Assembly: GCA_947495795.1 (NCBI GenBank)
Contig: CANMAI010000002.1
Location: forward strand, 248,001 to 312,000
Direction: 5' to 3'
DNA: 64,000 bases
From: an uncultured Paracoccaceae bacterium
GTDB lineage: Bacteria > Pseudomonadota > Alphaproteobacteria > Rhodobacterales > Rhodobacteraceae
The notes beneath the pieces are model-generated. The model was not told where the DNA came from and did not search any database. It saw only the letters and a program-made list of their open reading frames with translations. Below, piece after piece: positions 45,451-55,534 of this stretch. The position numbers and the translations under genes are program-made. How positions within the stretch are numbered: the first letter of the stretch is position 1; each line of letters starts with the position of its first letter.

Positions 45451-46256
45451 GGCGCGGGCGGCATGTAAGGGTTTGCGAGGAGTTTGCGGGTGGCAGCTTC
45501 CACATCGGGCTGGCGCATCAGCGCTTCGCCTATGAGAAAGCTGCGGATGCCGTAGCGGGCGAGATCTGAGAGATCCTCGGGCGTGGAGAGGCCCGATTCC
45601 GAGACAATTACCCGACCCTCCGGTACATCCCTGGCGAGATCTTTGGTTGTGCCGGTATCCGTCTCGAAGCTGCGGAGATCGCGGTTGTTGATGCCGAGGA
45701 GACGCGCCTTGAGGTTGCTGGCACGCTCCAGCTCGGGCAGATCGTGAACCTCGACCAGCACATCCATGCCCCATTCGGTGGCCGCAGCCTCAAGTTCCTG
45801 CGCCTGATCGTCGGAGACGGTGGCCATGATGATCAGAATGCAATCAGCGCCGAGCGCGCGGGCCTCGACCACCTGATAGGGATCATAGAGGAAATCCTTG
45901 CGCAGGGCGGGCAGGTCCGTGGCGTTGCGGGCATTTGTCAGATAGGCATTCTTGCCTTGAAAGGACGGTTCATCCGTGAGGACGGAGAGGCAGGTTGCAC
46001 CACCCTTTGCATAAGCTTCGGCGAGTACGGCTGGATCAAAATCTTCGCGGATCAGGCCCTTGGAGGGACTGGCTTTCTTGATTTCGGCAATGAGGCCGTA
46101 TCCTTGCTGGGCGGCACCGATCAACGCATCGGTGAAGCCGCGCGTGGGGCTGGCCTCGCGCGCTCCGGCCTCCACTTCTGACAGCGGGCGGGCCTCCCTA
46201 CAGGCGGCAATATGCTCCAGCTTGTAGGTTTTGATCTTTTCGAGAACGTTTGTCAT
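45447..46256 (-). CDS. trpC: Indole-3-glycerol phosphate synthase
   Basis: The 269-residue TIM-barrel enzyme closes the indole ring in tryptophan synthesis. Catalytic residues lie in [13 protein letters not shown] near residue 55, [31 protein letters not shown] and [12 protein letters not shown]. It overlaps trpD and moaC by 4 bases each, so trpG-trpD-trpC-moaC-moeA is read as one tightly coupled unit. Confidence 0.97.
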   Translation of the reverse strand: MTNVLEKIKTYKLEHIAACREARPLSEVEAGAREASPTRGFTDALIGAAQQGYGLIAEIKKASPSKGLIREDFDPAVLAEAYAKGGATCLSVLTDEPSFQGKNAYLTNARNATDLPALRKDFLYDPYQVVEARALGADCILIIMATVSDDQAQELEAAATEWGMDVLVEVHDLPELERASNLKARLLGINNRDLRSFETDTGTTKDLARDVPEGRVIVSESGLSTPEDLSDLARYGIRSFLIGEALMRQPDVEAATRKLLANPYMPPAP

Positions 46257-47287
46257 TCGGGTTTTGGCCCCAGTTTTTGGGTGAGTGCGGCGAGGGCTTC
46301 GACCTTTGCCTTTGCCTTACCGCTATCGATGCTTTCGCGAGCTTGCTCAGCACCTGCGCTTAGATCGGTTGCGGCATCGGCGATGACAAGGGCAGCGGCG
46401 GCGTTCAGGCAGACGGCATCCCGGTAGGCCGAGGGCTCTCCGGCAAGGAGCGCGCGGAAGGCTGTGGCGTTTTCCGCCGGGCTGCCGCCTTCGATCGCGG
46501 AGAAGGGATGTGGGGTTAGACCTGCGTCTTCAGGGTGAAGCTCTCTGTCCGTCACCGTGCCGTTTTCCAGTGTGCAAACATGCGTGATCCCGCAGATCGA
46601 GATTTCATCCGTGCCGTCACCTCCGTGAACAAGCCATGCCTTCTCGGACCCGAGGGTCTGAAGCGTCTCGGCCATCGGGCGGATCATCTCGCGGCTATAG
46701 GCACCGGTGAGCTGGCGCTTGACGCCAGCCGGATTGGTGAGTGGGCCTAGGATGTTGAAGATCGTGCGCGTACCAAGCTCTGATCTTGCGGGCATGACGT
46801 GGCGGATGGCGGGGTGATGCATGGGGGCCATCATAAAGGCGATGCCGACTTCGCGGAGGCCTGCTTCCACAACCTCGGGGCCGACCATGACGTTGAGGCC
46901 CAATTCCGTAAGTGCATCTGCCGCGCCCGATTTGGAAGAGAGGTTTCGGTTACCATGTTTGGCAACTGTGACGCCGGCCCCCGCTACCACGAAGGCGGTT
47001 GCGGTGGAGATGTTGAGCGTGCCCTTGCCGTCGCCGCCCGTTCCGACGATATCCATGGAGCCTTCGGGGGCCTTTACGGCGAGGCACTTTGCGCGCATCA
47101 CGGCTGCTGCTGCAGCGAATTCGTCGACCGTTTCGCCCCGTACACGCAGTGTCATCAGAAAACCGCCGACCTGTGCAGGCGTTGCGTTGCCTTCCATCAG
47201 AACGCCGAAAGCCGCCTCTGCTTCCTTGCGGGATAGCGGATGTTCCGCGGCCTTGGCGATAAGAGCTTTGAAGTCGGTCTCACTCAT
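46253..47287 (-). CDS. trpD: Anthranilate phosphoribosyltransferase
   Basis: The 344-residue protein has the PRPP-binding motif [17 protein letters not shown] near residue 80, [17 protein letters not shown] near 110 and [12 protein letters not shown] near 157. It joins anthranilate to PRPP in the second step from chorismate. Overlaps with trpG upstream and trpC downstream are 4 bases each. Confidence 0.97.
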   Translation of the reverse strand: MSETDFKALIAKAAEHPLSRKEAEAAFGVLMEGNATPAQVGGFLMTLRVRGETVDEFAAAAAVMRAKCLAVKAPEGSMDIVGTGGDGKGTLNISTATAFVVAGAGVTVAKHGNRNLSSKSGAADALTELGLNVMVGPEVVEAGLREVGIAFMMAPMHHPAIRHVMPARSELGTRTIFNILGPLTNPAGVKRQLTGAYSREMIRPMAETLQTLGSEKAWLVHGGDGTDEISICGITHVCTLENGTVTDRELHPEDAGLTPHPFSAIEGGSPAENATAFRALLAGEPSAYRDAVCLNAAAALVIADAATDLSAGAEQARESIDSGKAKAKVEALAALTQKLGPKPE

Positions 47288-47865
47288 GCGGGCACAGTGA
47301 CCATATCGAGGAAGTTCTGCAACATGGGCTTGCCGTGTTCCGAACGGATGCTTTCAGGGTGGAACTGAAGGCCGTGCATCGGCAGAGTTTTGTGGGAAAG
47401 CCCCATGATTGTGCCATCTTCGAGGCTTGCCGTGACGTCAAGACACTCGGGCAGGGAGGTGCGGTCGACCACCAGAGAGTGGTATCGCGTGGCTGAGAGC
47501 GGCGAAGGAAGCCCCTTGAAAAGGGTTTTACCTTCATGGTGCATCACGCCAGCTTTGCCGTGGACGATCTCGGAATGGCGCTGGACCTTGCCGCCAAAAA
47601 CCTGGCCAAGTGTTTGATGCCCAAGGCAAACCCCGAGAAGAGGGGTGCGTGTCTCGGCAGCGGCGAGTGTGAGGGCGAGGCAAATTCCGGCGTCATCAGG
47701 CGTGCAGGGTCCGGGAGACAGGACTATCGCGTCGGGGCGCATCCCCATCGCATCCTGCACAGTAATTGTATCATTTCGATAAACTTGAATATCTGCCCCT
47801 AAATCGCCCAAATAATGGACGAGATTGTAGGTGAAACTGTCATAGTTGTCGATCAGGAGCAGCAT
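47284..47865 (-). CDS. trpG: Anthranilate synthase glutaminase component
   Basis: This 193-residue class I glutamine amidotransferase has the catalytic Cys in [12 protein letters not shown] near residue 80 and the His-Glu pair in LQFHPESI near 168. It supplies ammonia to TrpE, and in many bacteria the same protein also serves PabB. It heads the trpGDC-moaC-moeA run. A small hairpin and a 25-codon frame lie directly upstream. Confidence 0.96.
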   Translation of the reverse strand: MLLLIDNYDSFTYNLVHYLGDLGADIQVYRNDTITVQDAMGMRPDAIVLSPGPCTPDDAGICLALTLAAAETRTPLLGVCLGHQTLGQVFGGKVQRHSEIVHGKAGVMHHEGKTLFKGLPSPLSATRYHSLVVDRTSLPECLDVTASLEDGTIMGLSHKTLPMHGLQFHPESIRSEHGKPMLQNFLDMVTVPA

Positions 47866-47930
47866 CTTGCTTTCTTCTCTTTGTGCCAGCCTTTCGTGCT
47901 GGCATACGCGTTAGGATCGACGCTATACAT
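47853..47930 (-). promoter_or_regulatory. trpG leader: hairpin and short overlapping open frame
   Basis: TGCCAGC (47904-47898) pairs with GCTGGCA (47890-47884) on the minus strand about 20 bases before ATG of trpG. A 25-codon frame from ATG 47930 runs through it, holds one Trp codon in the hairpin, and its TGA at 47855-47853 overlaps the start of trpG. No good ribosome site precedes this frame, so translation is uncertain. Confidence 0.25.
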
Positions 47931-48023
47931 GCGCGGTGACGCTTTGGATGGTCAAGCGAAACCGGCATGGCGCTGCGTGTTTGGCGGGCAAGATGAGTGA
48001 TTGGCTGAGGAGATAGCTGAAAT

Positions 48024-49313
48024 ATGGGTGGATTCATTCGCGGGTTGATCCTGGGTGCTTTGGTGAGTGGCGTTGTTTTTGTAGTGACCGCGATCATGGT
48101 TCCGCTGGATCCTGAGATGGCAACGGCGATGCCGAAGCCGATGGAAGAGCAGCCGGTGGCCGAGCCTGTTCCTGCCGCCTCGGCCCCGACGATCAACTTC
48201 GAGACAAACACCGCGCCGGTTACTGCACCTGAGGCGGCACCGACCGAGGAGGTTGCGATGGTGGCTCCTCAGCCGGAGCCGACCCCTGCACCTGCGCCCA
48301 CGCCTGCTCCCGCAGCACAGCCGTTGGCCATGCCGAGCCCAGGAGGCGGGGGCGGCAATGACGGCCCTGCAAGCATCGGTTCGCCCTCTCTTGGCAGCCC
48401 GGTGGTGGGAAGCTCCGATATCGGGATCGGCGGCAGTTCCGACAGAACGCCGCCGCGCACTGGGGGTGGTACGCAGGTGGCCATTGCAACGCCTCAGGTG
48501 AGCCAGCCGACTGTGAACACTGCGTCGGCCGAAGTGCCAGATGTGGCCGATGGCGTCGAGGCGGACGATGCTGCGGGAGAGGATGACAACGCGCTGGTTG
48601 AACTGGTTGCGGAGCCGCTACTGGCCGGAGCCGCCTTGGAGGCCAATTCTGTTGAGTTCACGAATGGTGCCGGCAAGCCGCTGATGTCTATAATCTTGCA
48701 GGATGATGGTTCGGCCGAGGCGTTGCGGCAGGGGCTTCTGGCCCTTTCCGCGCCGATTACATTCGGGGTGACGGCCAATCTTTCCGGCGCAGAGAGAATT
48801 GCACGGGATTATAACGCGAGAGGCTATGAGGTTGTGGCGGTGCTGCCCGGTGAGGGCCAGACATTTGAGCGCGGCGACGATCCTATGGCTTTTCGCGAAC
48901 TGATCGGCGGCACGCTCAATGCGGTGCCTGTGGCGACGGGGCTGATGGACAGGATCGACGGCCCGATGCCGCGCGACCGCGCGCTTGTACAGGCAGCGCT
49001 GGATTCGCTGACGATAACGGGCCATGGCTTGCTGACGCATCGTGGCACTGGCCTCAATCAGGTTCCACAGCAGGCGGATGAGGCTGGTGTGGCGAGCGAA
49101 GTTGTCTACCGGGTGATTGATGCCGATCTTGACCCGCAGCAGATCGCGCAGGCGCTGGACCGCGCGGTGCTGGAGGCGAGTAAATCAGGCAAGGTGATCG
49201 TGGTGGGGCGCGTGCAGCCCGAAACAGTGACAACGTTGTTCTCCTGGCTTCTCGGGCCGGGTGCGAAATCGGTTACCATTGCACCGGTTTCGGCTGTGCT
49301 GACGAAAGACTAA
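48024..49313 (+). CDS. YibQ-like divergent polysaccharide deacetylase family protein
   Basis: The 429-residue protein has an N-terminal membrane anchor (about residues 4-28), a long Pro/Ala/Gly-rich region (30-190) and a C-terminal domain of the YibQ (DUF610) type, a divergent branch of the NodB deacetylase fold. The segment PLMSIILQDDGSAEALRQGL fits its start. Catalytic status is uncertain. It lies on + between trpE and trpG, splitting the trp genes, and is divergent from trpG. Confidence 0.75.
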   Translation: MGGFIRGLILGALVSGVVFVVTAIMVPLDPEMATAMPKPMEEQPVAEPVPAASAPTINFETNTAPVTAPEAAPTEEVAMVAPQPEPTPAPAPTPAPAAQPLAMPSPGGGGGNDGPASIGSPSLGSPVVGSSDIGIGGSSDRTPPRTGGGTQVAIATPQVSQPTVNTASAEVPDVADGVEADDAAGEDDNALVELVAEPLLAGAALEANSVEFTNGAGKPLMSIILQDDGSAEALRQGLLALSAPITFGVTANLSGAERIARDYNARGYEVVAVLPGEGQTFERGDDPMAFRELIGGTLNAVPVATGLMDRIDGPMPRDRALVQAALDSLTITGHGLLTHRGTGLNQVPQQADEAGVASEVVYRVIDADLDPQQIAQALDRAVLEASKSGKVIVVGRVQPETVTTLFSWLLGPGAKSVTIAPVSAVLTKD

Positions 49314-49317
49314 AGCG

Positions 49318-49335
49318 AAACGCTGTCAAGCGTTT
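49318..49335. terminator. Short hairpin between the YibQ-like gene and trpE
   Basis: AAACGCT-GTCA-AGCGTTT is a perfect 7-bp stem 5 bases after the + strand stop. It has an A-rich left side and TTT at the right, so it may weakly end transcription from either side of this convergent gap. Confidence 0.35.
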
Positions 49336-49430
49336 AGGGAAAAACCTGAAACGCATTTGCCTTGTCTCTGCCTTCGATCCAACGCTAAATTCGGTGCCGG
49401 TAAAGCAGGTTAGACCCGAAGCGCCCAGTC

Positions 49431-50942
49431 TCAGTTCTGGGTTCTATCTGCGTTAAATCGCGCGGCCTCTATTGCCGCTTGCCGCAGGGCTTTGGATTTG
49501 TTGACAGTTTCCTCGAATTCAGCATCGGGATCACTATCGTACACGATGCCGCCACCGGCTTGAATGTAGAGCGTATGGTCGGCGACCACGCCGGTGCGGA
49601 GGGCTATGCAGATATCCATGTCGCCATTCGCGGAGAAATAGCCGACACCGCCGCCATAGACGCCACGTTTCTCTTCTTCCAACGCGTCTATGATCTCCAT
49701 CGCCCGCACCTTCGGCGCGCCGGAAACGGTGCCTGCGGGCAAGCCCGCGAGGAGGGCGGAGAGGGCATCTTCATCCTCTTTCAGCACACCGTTGACATTG
49801 GAGACGATGTGCATGACGTGGCTGTAGCGCTCCACGATGAACTGCTCGTTGGGATCGACCGTACCTATCTTGGCGACACGGCCAACATCGTTGCGGCCAA
49901 GATCGAGCAGCATCAGATGCTCGGCACATTCCTTTGGATCGGCGAGAAGTTCCTTTTCGAGAGCTATGTCTTCGGCAGGGGTGGCCCCGCGCGGGCGGGT
50001 GCCTGCGATAGGGCGGATGGTGACGCGTTCGCCTTCGACCTGCACAAGAATTTCCGGGCTGGCGCCGATCACCTGAAAGCCGCCGAAATTAAAGAAGAAC
50101 ATGTAGGGCGAGGGGTTGGTGCGGCGGAGTGCGCGGTAGAGCGTGAAAGGGGGCAGCTTGAACGGCTGGGACCAACGCTGGGAGGGCACAACCTGAAAGA
50201 TATCTCCAGCGCGGATATATTCTTTGGCCTGCTCGACCATCTCGTAATAGCGGGTCTTGGTGGTGTTGGAGACGGGCTCCTGTGCCGGTTCATCCTCGGC
50301 CATCACCGCATCGGAGGCGGGCAGGCGCTCGAGATCGCGAACAGCATCCATCACGCGTTCAGCGGCTTGTGCGTAGGCTGCGCGGGCGCTGAGCCCGCCG
50401 GAGGCCCATACTGGGCTGACGATGATAACTTCCCCTTTGACACCGTCGATCACGGCAACCACCGTGGGGCGCATCATCTGCGCATCCGGCAGGCCCAGGG
50501 GATCCGGGTTGATATCGGGGAGATGCTCGACGAGGCGGATCATATCGTAGCCGAGGAAGCCGTAGAGACCGGCGGAGATAGCCGGAAGCTCTGGCGGCAT
50601 CTCGATACGGCTTTCCGCGATCAGGGCGCGAAGCGAGGTAAGAGGGTCGGCCGCCTCAGGCTCGAAGGCATCAGCCTCAAAGCGTGCGTGACGATTGATT
50701 GAGGCGCTGGTGCCGTGGCATTTCCAGATGAGATCGGGTTTCATCCCGACCACCGAATAGCGGCCCCGTATTTCTCCACCGGTGACAGATTCGAGCATGA
50801 AACTGTCTTTCCGTGCCTGCGCGAGCTTGAGCATGAGCGAGACGGGCGTATCGAGATCGGCAACCAGTTTCGTCCAGACAACCTGATTGTTCCCTGCCTC
50901 GAAGCCGGGGGCGAAGGCATCATAGGCGGGCTGAAGCTGCAT
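49431..50942 (-). CDS. trpE: Anthranilate synthase component I
   Basis: The 503-residue chorismate-using enzyme has the N-terminal SLMLKLAQARKDSFMLESV, where the tryptophan feedback site lies, and the C-terminal core with IAGTRPRGAT, MLLDLGRNDVGRV and SGAPKVRAMEIID. With TrpG it makes anthranilate. Its ATG overlaps the TGA of the PpiD-like gene (TGATG), so it is expressed with that chaperone and is split from trpGDC by the YibQ-like gene. Confidence 0.97.
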   Translation of the reverse strand: MQLQPAYDAFAPGFEAGNNQVVWTKLVADLDTPVSLMLKLAQARKDSFMLESVTGGEIRGRYSVVGMKPDLIWKCHGTSASINRHARFEADAFEPEAADPLTSLRALIAESRIEMPPELPAISAGLYGFLGYDMIRLVEHLPDINPDPLGLPDAQMMRPTVVAVIDGVKGEVIIVSPVWASGGLSARAAYAQAAERVMDAVRDLERLPASDAVMAEDEPAQEPVSNTTKTRYYEMVEQAKEYIRAGDIFQVVPSQRWSQPFKLPPFTLYRALRRTNPSPYMFFFNFGGFQVIGASPEILVQVEGERVTIRPIAGTRPRGATPAEDIALEKELLADPKECAEHLMLLDLGRNDVGRVAKIGTVDPNEQFIVERYSHVMHIVSNVNGVLKEDEDALSALLAGLPAGTVSGAPKVRAMEIIDALEEEKRGVYGGGVGYFSANGDMDICIALRTGVVADHTLYIQAGGGIVYDSDPDAEFEETVNKSKALRQAAIEAARFNADRTQN

Positions 50943-52825
50943 CAGGGATAGAGCGCCAGAGACTGGTTGATGAGATCTTGATTGACACTGACGCCCGCCG
51001 CGTTCTGAGCGCCCTGTGCGAAGCCGTTGAACACATCGAGTGCTGTGCTGTTGGAGATGGCCGCCTGCGTCGCCTCCAACTCGCCTGCGTTCTCCTCTGC
51101 CGCAGGATCGAAGGGTGTGATCTCTTCAAGGCGGATGATGTACGTGGCGTCTGTATCTTCGAAGATTTCTGTACCGCTTTCCTCAAGCGCGAAAACCGGC
51201 TCAAGGATTCCGGGCGGCAGGCCCTCGACGGGAACGCCGCGGCGGGTGGGTTCTGTTGTGCTGACGCCAAGGCCTGCTTCCTGCATCACGGCACTGAAGG
51301 TGCGGGCTTCATTCAGGTTTTCAAGAAGGCTATTGGCGTAATCGCGCACGGCCACCTGTTCTGCCACCACACGCCAATCGTCGGACAAGGTTTCTGCCAC
51401 CTCCTCGTAGGTCTGCAATCTGGGTGGGATGACTTCATCGACGCGGAGGGCTGCAATGCCGCCGCCGCCGATATCTATGAGATCGCGTTCCTCACCCACT
51501 TCAGCATCCAACGCTTCCGCGCGGAAGGCGGGGTCGGCAGCAAGACCTTCGCCGAGACGCTCGCTTATCTCGATTGTGCCTAGGATGAGCGGTGTTTCCT
51601 CAGCGATCTCCTCAAGCGGCGCGCCACCTGCAAGGAGATCCTGCGCAGGGTCGATTTCCTGGCCAACTGCCGCACCTGCCTCATTGGTGGCAAGCTCGGC
51701 ACGCAGCGTCTCGGCGGCTTCCGCGAAGGGTGTATTTCGCTCGGCGAGGATGGCGTTGATGCGGTAAAGCGCGGGCCCAAGATCCGTGCTGACGGGCCCG
51801 ACGATGCCGGGGCCCTCTGCGCCGAACACAACATCGCGTTCCGCGCTGGAAAGCCGGTTCGCGGGGCGCGCGCCGATTTCAATATCGCCGGGCAAAAGGC
51901 CGCGTTCTATGGCCAATGCGTCGAAGCCGATCTCATTTGCATCCAGGCGGGCCTTGGCTGCTGCCGCGTCCTCTTCAGTACCGAAAACGATGCGATCAAG
52001 CACGCGTTGCTCGGGCGTGTTGAAGCGGCTGGTTTGCTGCTCGTAGGCCTCGCGTATGGCTTCATCGCTGATCTCGATCGTTTCAGCCATGTCTTCTGTG
52101 GTGAGCGCGATATAGGTGACGGCCCGAGCTTCCGGCAGTGTGTAGGCTTCCGGGTTCTCTTCGTAGAAACGGCGAAGATCATCTTCCGTGGGTTCGCCGA
52201 TGGGTTCCGGCAACTGCGCGGTTGTGAGGATCACGTAGGAAAAGCTGCGCTCTTCGCCCGCGTATTTCAGAAGGGTTTCGGCCATCGCGGGGTGCATGAC
52301 AACGCCGCCGCTGACACCTGCCTCAAGGATGGTGCGGGAGAGATCGCCGCGCACCTGCTCTTCATATTCCGGTGCGGACAGGCCCGAACGCTCCAGCGTG
52401 AACTCATAGGTATCGGCACTGAAGCCGCCGCCCGGGCCCTGAAATTCCGGCAGGGAAAGAAGCTGTTCGCGCACTGCATCATCGCCCGCAGAGACGCCAA
52501 GCTTTGCTGCCTCTCCTTCGAGGGCAGCCTGCGTGATCATCTGGCGGAGTACCTGCTGATCGATCCCGAATGCGCGGGCCTGCTCCATCGTGAGGCCCAT
52601 CCCGAACTGTTGGGAAAGGCGCTGGATGGAGGTTTCCAGCGTGCGCAGGTAATCCTGCCTGTCCACTTTCTGGGTACCCACGCTCGCCACGTTCTGGCTG
52701 GCGAGGCCCGATGCGACACCAATGAAAGCGTAACCCACGAGGCCGATGCCGAGGAAGGCCATGATGATCCAGATAAAGACGTTGGAGCCTTTGCCCTTTC
52801 CCGATGTTCTGAGGCTGCCCAGCAT
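50942..52825 (-). CDS. PpiD-like periplasmic peptidyl-prolyl isomerase
   Basis: This 627-residue protein has one membrane anchor near the N-terminus (FIWIIMAFLGIGLVGYAFIG, about residues 17-36), a SurA/PpiD N-terminal chaperone region (about 50-210) and a parvulin-type rotamase region (about 240-370), with a further helical C-terminal part. PpiD works at the periplasmic exit of the Sec channel. ATG 52825 matches the family; the frame opens to 53011. It is divergent from the ABC-F gene, and trpE is coupled behind it. Confidence 0.88.
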   Translation of the reverse strand: MLGSLRTSGKGKGSNVFIWIIMAFLGIGLVGYAFIGVASGLASQNVASVGTQKVDRQDYLRTLETSIQRLSQQFGMGLTMEQARAFGIDQQVLRQMITQAALEGEAAKLGVSAGDDAVREQLLSLPEFQGPGGGFSADTYEFTLERSGLSAPEYEEQVRGDLSRTILEAGVSGGVVMHPAMAETLLKYAGEERSFSYVILTTAQLPEPIGEPTEDDLRRFYEENPEAYTLPEARAVTYIALTTEDMAETIEISDEAIREAYEQQTSRFNTPEQRVLDRIVFGTEEDAAAAKARLDANEIGFDALAIERGLLPGDIEIGARPANRLSSAERDVVFGAEGPGIVGPVSTDLGPALYRINAILAERNTPFAEAAETLRAELATNEAGAAVGQEIDPAQDLLAGGAPLEEIAEETPLILGTIEISERLGEGLAADPAFRAEALDAEVGEERDLIDIGGGGIAALRVDEVIPPRLQTYEEVAETLSDDWRVVAEQVAVRDYANSLLENLNEARTFSAVMQEAGLGVSTTEPTRRGVPVEGLPPGILEPVFALEESGTEIFEDTDATYIIRLEEITPFDPAAEENAGELEATQAAISNSTALDVFNGFAQGAQNAAGVSVNQDLINQSLALYP

Positions 52826-52998
52826 GGTAAGTGTTCCCTTGTTCTCGCCGCCTCCGATATGGCTCCTTGCGCGAAGGTTTCCGCGGTGGCCGAGGCTTCT
52901 CAGCCTTCTATTGCGGGGCGTGGTCGGGTGCAAGGGCGGGTTGTGCGAAATGCCGTTACCAGCTTGACCTTCCCGGACCAGCGCCCGATAGAGGCGGC

Positions 52999-54813
52999 AT
53001 GGCACAACCACCCATTCTGACCCTGACCGATATTGCTCTCACCTTCGGTGGCAACCCGTTGTTTGAGAGCCTTTCGCTGGCCATTCATCCGGGCGACCGG
53101 GTGGCATTGGTGGGGCGCAACGGCTCGGGCAAATCGACGCTGATGAAAATCATGGCAGGGCTGGTGGAGCCTGACGGCGGAGACCGGTTTTTGCGGCCGG
53201 GGCAAAGCGTAGCCTATATGGAGCAGGATCCGGATTTCGCGGGATTTGCAACGCTTTGGGACTATGCGGCGAGCGGGTTGGACCCGGCGGAAACCTACAA
53301 GGTTGATATTGCCCTTGAGGGTGTGGCGCTGGACGGCGGCCTTTCCCCTGACGCGGCGAGCGGGGGGGAGCGGCGACGGGCGGCTTTGGCCAAGCTGATC
53401 GCCGAAGACCCTGATTTGATGCTGATCGACGAGCCGACCAACCATCTCGATATCCAGTTGATCGACTGGTTGGAGCAGCATCTGGCCGAGCGACGAAAGG
53501 CATTTGTGCTGATTTCTCACGACAGGGCCTTTCTGCGAAACCTGACCAAGCAGTGCCTCTGGGTGGACAGGGGAGTTGTCCGGCGGCTGGATCGTGGATT
53601 TGCGGCATTTGAAGATTGGCGGGACAAGATCTTCGATGAGGAGGATCAGGAGCGGCACAAGCTGAACCGGCTGATCAAAGCCGAAAGCCGATGGGCTGTG
53701 GAGGGGATTTCCGGTAGGCGCAAGCGCAATATGGGGCGTGTGCGCCGCTTGCAGGATATGCGGGAGGATCGTGCGAACCAAATCCAGCGAAGCGGACCTG
53801 CGCGAATGGCGCTTTCTTCGGGCGGTAAGTCTGGCAAGCTGGTGGTGGAGGCTGAAGGCATCGAGAAGCGCTTCGGCGATCAAGTGGTGCTGAAGCCCTT
53901 TGATCTGCGGATCCAGCGGGGGGAACGGGTGGCGCTGATCGGGCCGAACGGTGCGGGTAAAACGACGCTGCTGAATATGCTCACCGGCCAGATAAAGCCG
54001 GATGCTGGGCAGATCAGGCTTGGGACCAATCTGGAACTTGCTGTTTTCGATCAGAACAGGGTGTTGGCGGATGAGACATGCTCGCTCTGGGATGCGATGA
54101 CGCTTGATCCCGGGCTTGGTGTTTCAGGTCGCTCGGATCAGGTGATGGTGCGCGGCCAGCCCCGACATGTGATGGGTTATCTGAAGGACTTTCTGTTCAC
54201 CGAGGGGCAGGCGCGGGGGCCGGTTTCCGCGCTTTCGGGCGGCGAGCGGGCGCGACTTTTGCTTGCGCGGATCATGGCGCGGGAAAGTAACCTGCTGGTG
54301 CTGGATGAGCCGACCAATGACCTTGATGTGGAGACGCTGGACCTTTTGCAGGAGTTGCTGGACGATTACGATGGAACGGTGCTTCTGGTAAGCCACGACC
54401 GGGATTTCATCGACCGTGTGGCCACGACAACGATTGCGATGGAGGGGCGGGGCTCTGCCGTTGTCTATGCGGGCGGATATTCCGACTACAAGGCGCAGCG
54501 GGGTGATACGGCGGATGTGACGGAGGTGGCAGCGACGCGCAAGAAAGGTGCCGCACCCAAGGCCGGGAAGAAGGCGGCTGAGGGGCTGAGCTTTACGCAG
54601 AGCCACAGGCTGGAGGCCTTGCCGGGTGTGATCGAGAAGCTGGAGACTGAAATTGCGAAGCTGGAGGAATTTCTGGCGGATCCTGAACTTTTTAACAGTG
54701 CGCCTGCCAAGTTTGCCAAGGCGAGCGAGGCCTTGGTGGAGCGCCATACAACGCTTGCTGAAGCGGAAGAAGAGTGGATGGAACTGGAGGCTCTGAAAGA
54801 GAAGGCTGGCTGA
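52999..54813 (+). CDS. ABC-F family ATPase, Uup-like
   Basis: The 604-residue protein has two ABC domains and no membrane segment. Walker A motifs are GRNGSGKST and GPNGAGKTT, signatures SGGERRR and SGGERAR, and Walker B plus catalytic Glu in LMLIDEPTNHLD and LVLDEPTNDLD. A Lys-rich linker and a C-terminal coiled coil (about residues 530-604) fit the Uup branch. ABC-F proteins act on the ribosome; Uup also affects branched DNA and transposon excision in E. coli. ATG 52999 is chosen because the family starts here. Confidence 0.92.
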   Translation: MAQPPILTLTDIALTFGGNPLFESLSLAIHPGDRVALVGRNGSGKSTLMKIMAGLVEPDGGDRFLRPGQSVAYMEQDPDFAGFATLWDYAASGLDPAETYKVDIALEGVALDGGLSPDAASGGERRRAALAKLIAEDPDLMLIDEPTNHLDIQLIDWLEQHLAERRKAFVLISHDRAFLRNLTKQCLWVDRGVVRRLDRGFAAFEDWRDKIFDEEDQERHKLNRLIKAESRWAVEGISGRRKRNMGRVRRLQDMREDRANQIQRSGPARMALSSGGKSGKLVVEAEGIEKRFGDQVVLKPFDLRIQRGERVALIGPNGAGKTTLLNMLTGQIKPDAGQIRLGTNLELAVFDQNRVLADETCSLWDAMTLDPGLGVSGRSDQVMVRGQPRHVMGYLKDFLFTEGQARGPVSALSGGERARLLLARIMARESNLLVLDEPTNDLDVETLDLLQELLDDYDGTVLLVSHDRDFIDRVATTTIAMEGRGSAVVYAGGYSDYKAQRGDTADVTEVAATRKKGAAPKAGKKAAEGLSFTQSHRLEALPGVIEKLETEIAKLEEFLADPELFNSAPAKFAKASEALVERHTTLAEAEEEWMELEALKEKAG

Positions 54814-54814
54814 G

Positions 54815-55465
54815 ATGACTTTGGCAACACCGGAAACGCGGCATCCGCTGATTTTGCCGGACGGCACGGCACATAAGCCGAACGTTTTCTTAAAGCCCGT
54901 TATTGATCATCCGAATATCGATGTGGGCGAGTACACCTATGCACATGATGATCGGCAGCCTGAGAATTGGGCGAATGTACTGGCGCCCTACCTTTTTCCA
55001 GGCGCGCCGGAGCGGCTGAGCATCGGCAGGTTTTGCCAGATTGCAGAGGGCGTGCAATTTGTGACGTCGACAGCCAATCACGATATGCGCGGGCTTTCGA
55101 CCTACCCCTTCCCGATCTTCGATCAGGATAGGTTTGGAGACTACGCGGCCAATCCGCCGCCGGGGCGGGATACTCTTGTGGGCCACGATTGCTGGCTGGG
55201 CCGCGAGGCGATGGTTTTACCGGGCGCGCGGATCGGATGTGGGGTGATCGTTGGTGCGCGGGCTGTGGTAGCGGGGAGCGTTCCGGACTACGCAATTGTT
55301 GCCGGCAACCCGGCGCAAGTGGTGCGGATGCGGTTTTCCGATGCGGATATTTCACGACTTCTGGCGTTGGCATGGTGGGACTGGCCCATTGACGCTATTG
55401 AGCGGGCGATCCCGGTGCTGGAGGCTGGAGATGTGGACGCTCTGGAACAGTTGGCGCCCGGCTGA
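54815..55465 (+). CDS. CatB-type xenobiotic/O-acetyltransferase
   Basis: This 216-residue left-handed beta-helix protein has the XAT features RFCQIAEGVQFV, the catalytic His in TANHDM near residue 90, DCWLGREAMVLPGARIGCG and a proline loop VAGNPAQVVRMRF. Such enzymes acetylate hydroxyl groups of chloramphenicol, streptogramins or sugars. The true substrate is not known; drug resistance should not be assumed. It starts 1 base after the ABC-F gene, an association that suggests co-expression. Confidence 0.86.
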   Translation: MTLATPETRHPLILPDGTAHKPNVFLKPVIDHPNIDVGEYTYAHDDRQPENWANVLAPYLFPGAPERLSIGRFCQIAEGVQFVTSTANHDMRGLSTYPFPIFDQDRFGDYAANPPPGRDTLVGHDCWLGREAMVLPGARIGCGVIVGARAVVAGSVPDYAIVAGNPAQVVRMRFSDADISRLLALAWWDWPIDAIERAIPVLEAGDVDALEQLAPG

Positions 55466-55534
55466 CGGGCTTGTGAATTTGCCGGAGCCGATCTGCGGGC
55501 TAGTGTCTTCAAAAAGTCGAGCGGAGCCTGGCCT

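Noticed and set aside
47866-48023. Classical trp attenuator in front of trpG
   Set aside because: No run of Trp codons and no hairpin with a T run; only one Trp codon is present.
49479-50702. Open frame of 407 codons on + opposite trpE
   Set aside because: Antisense shadow of trpE with Gly/Ala/Asp-rich content that matches no family.
54815-55465. Antibiotic resistance acetyltransferase
   Set aside because: The XAT fold covers many sugar and unknown substrates; nothing here shows a drug as substrate.
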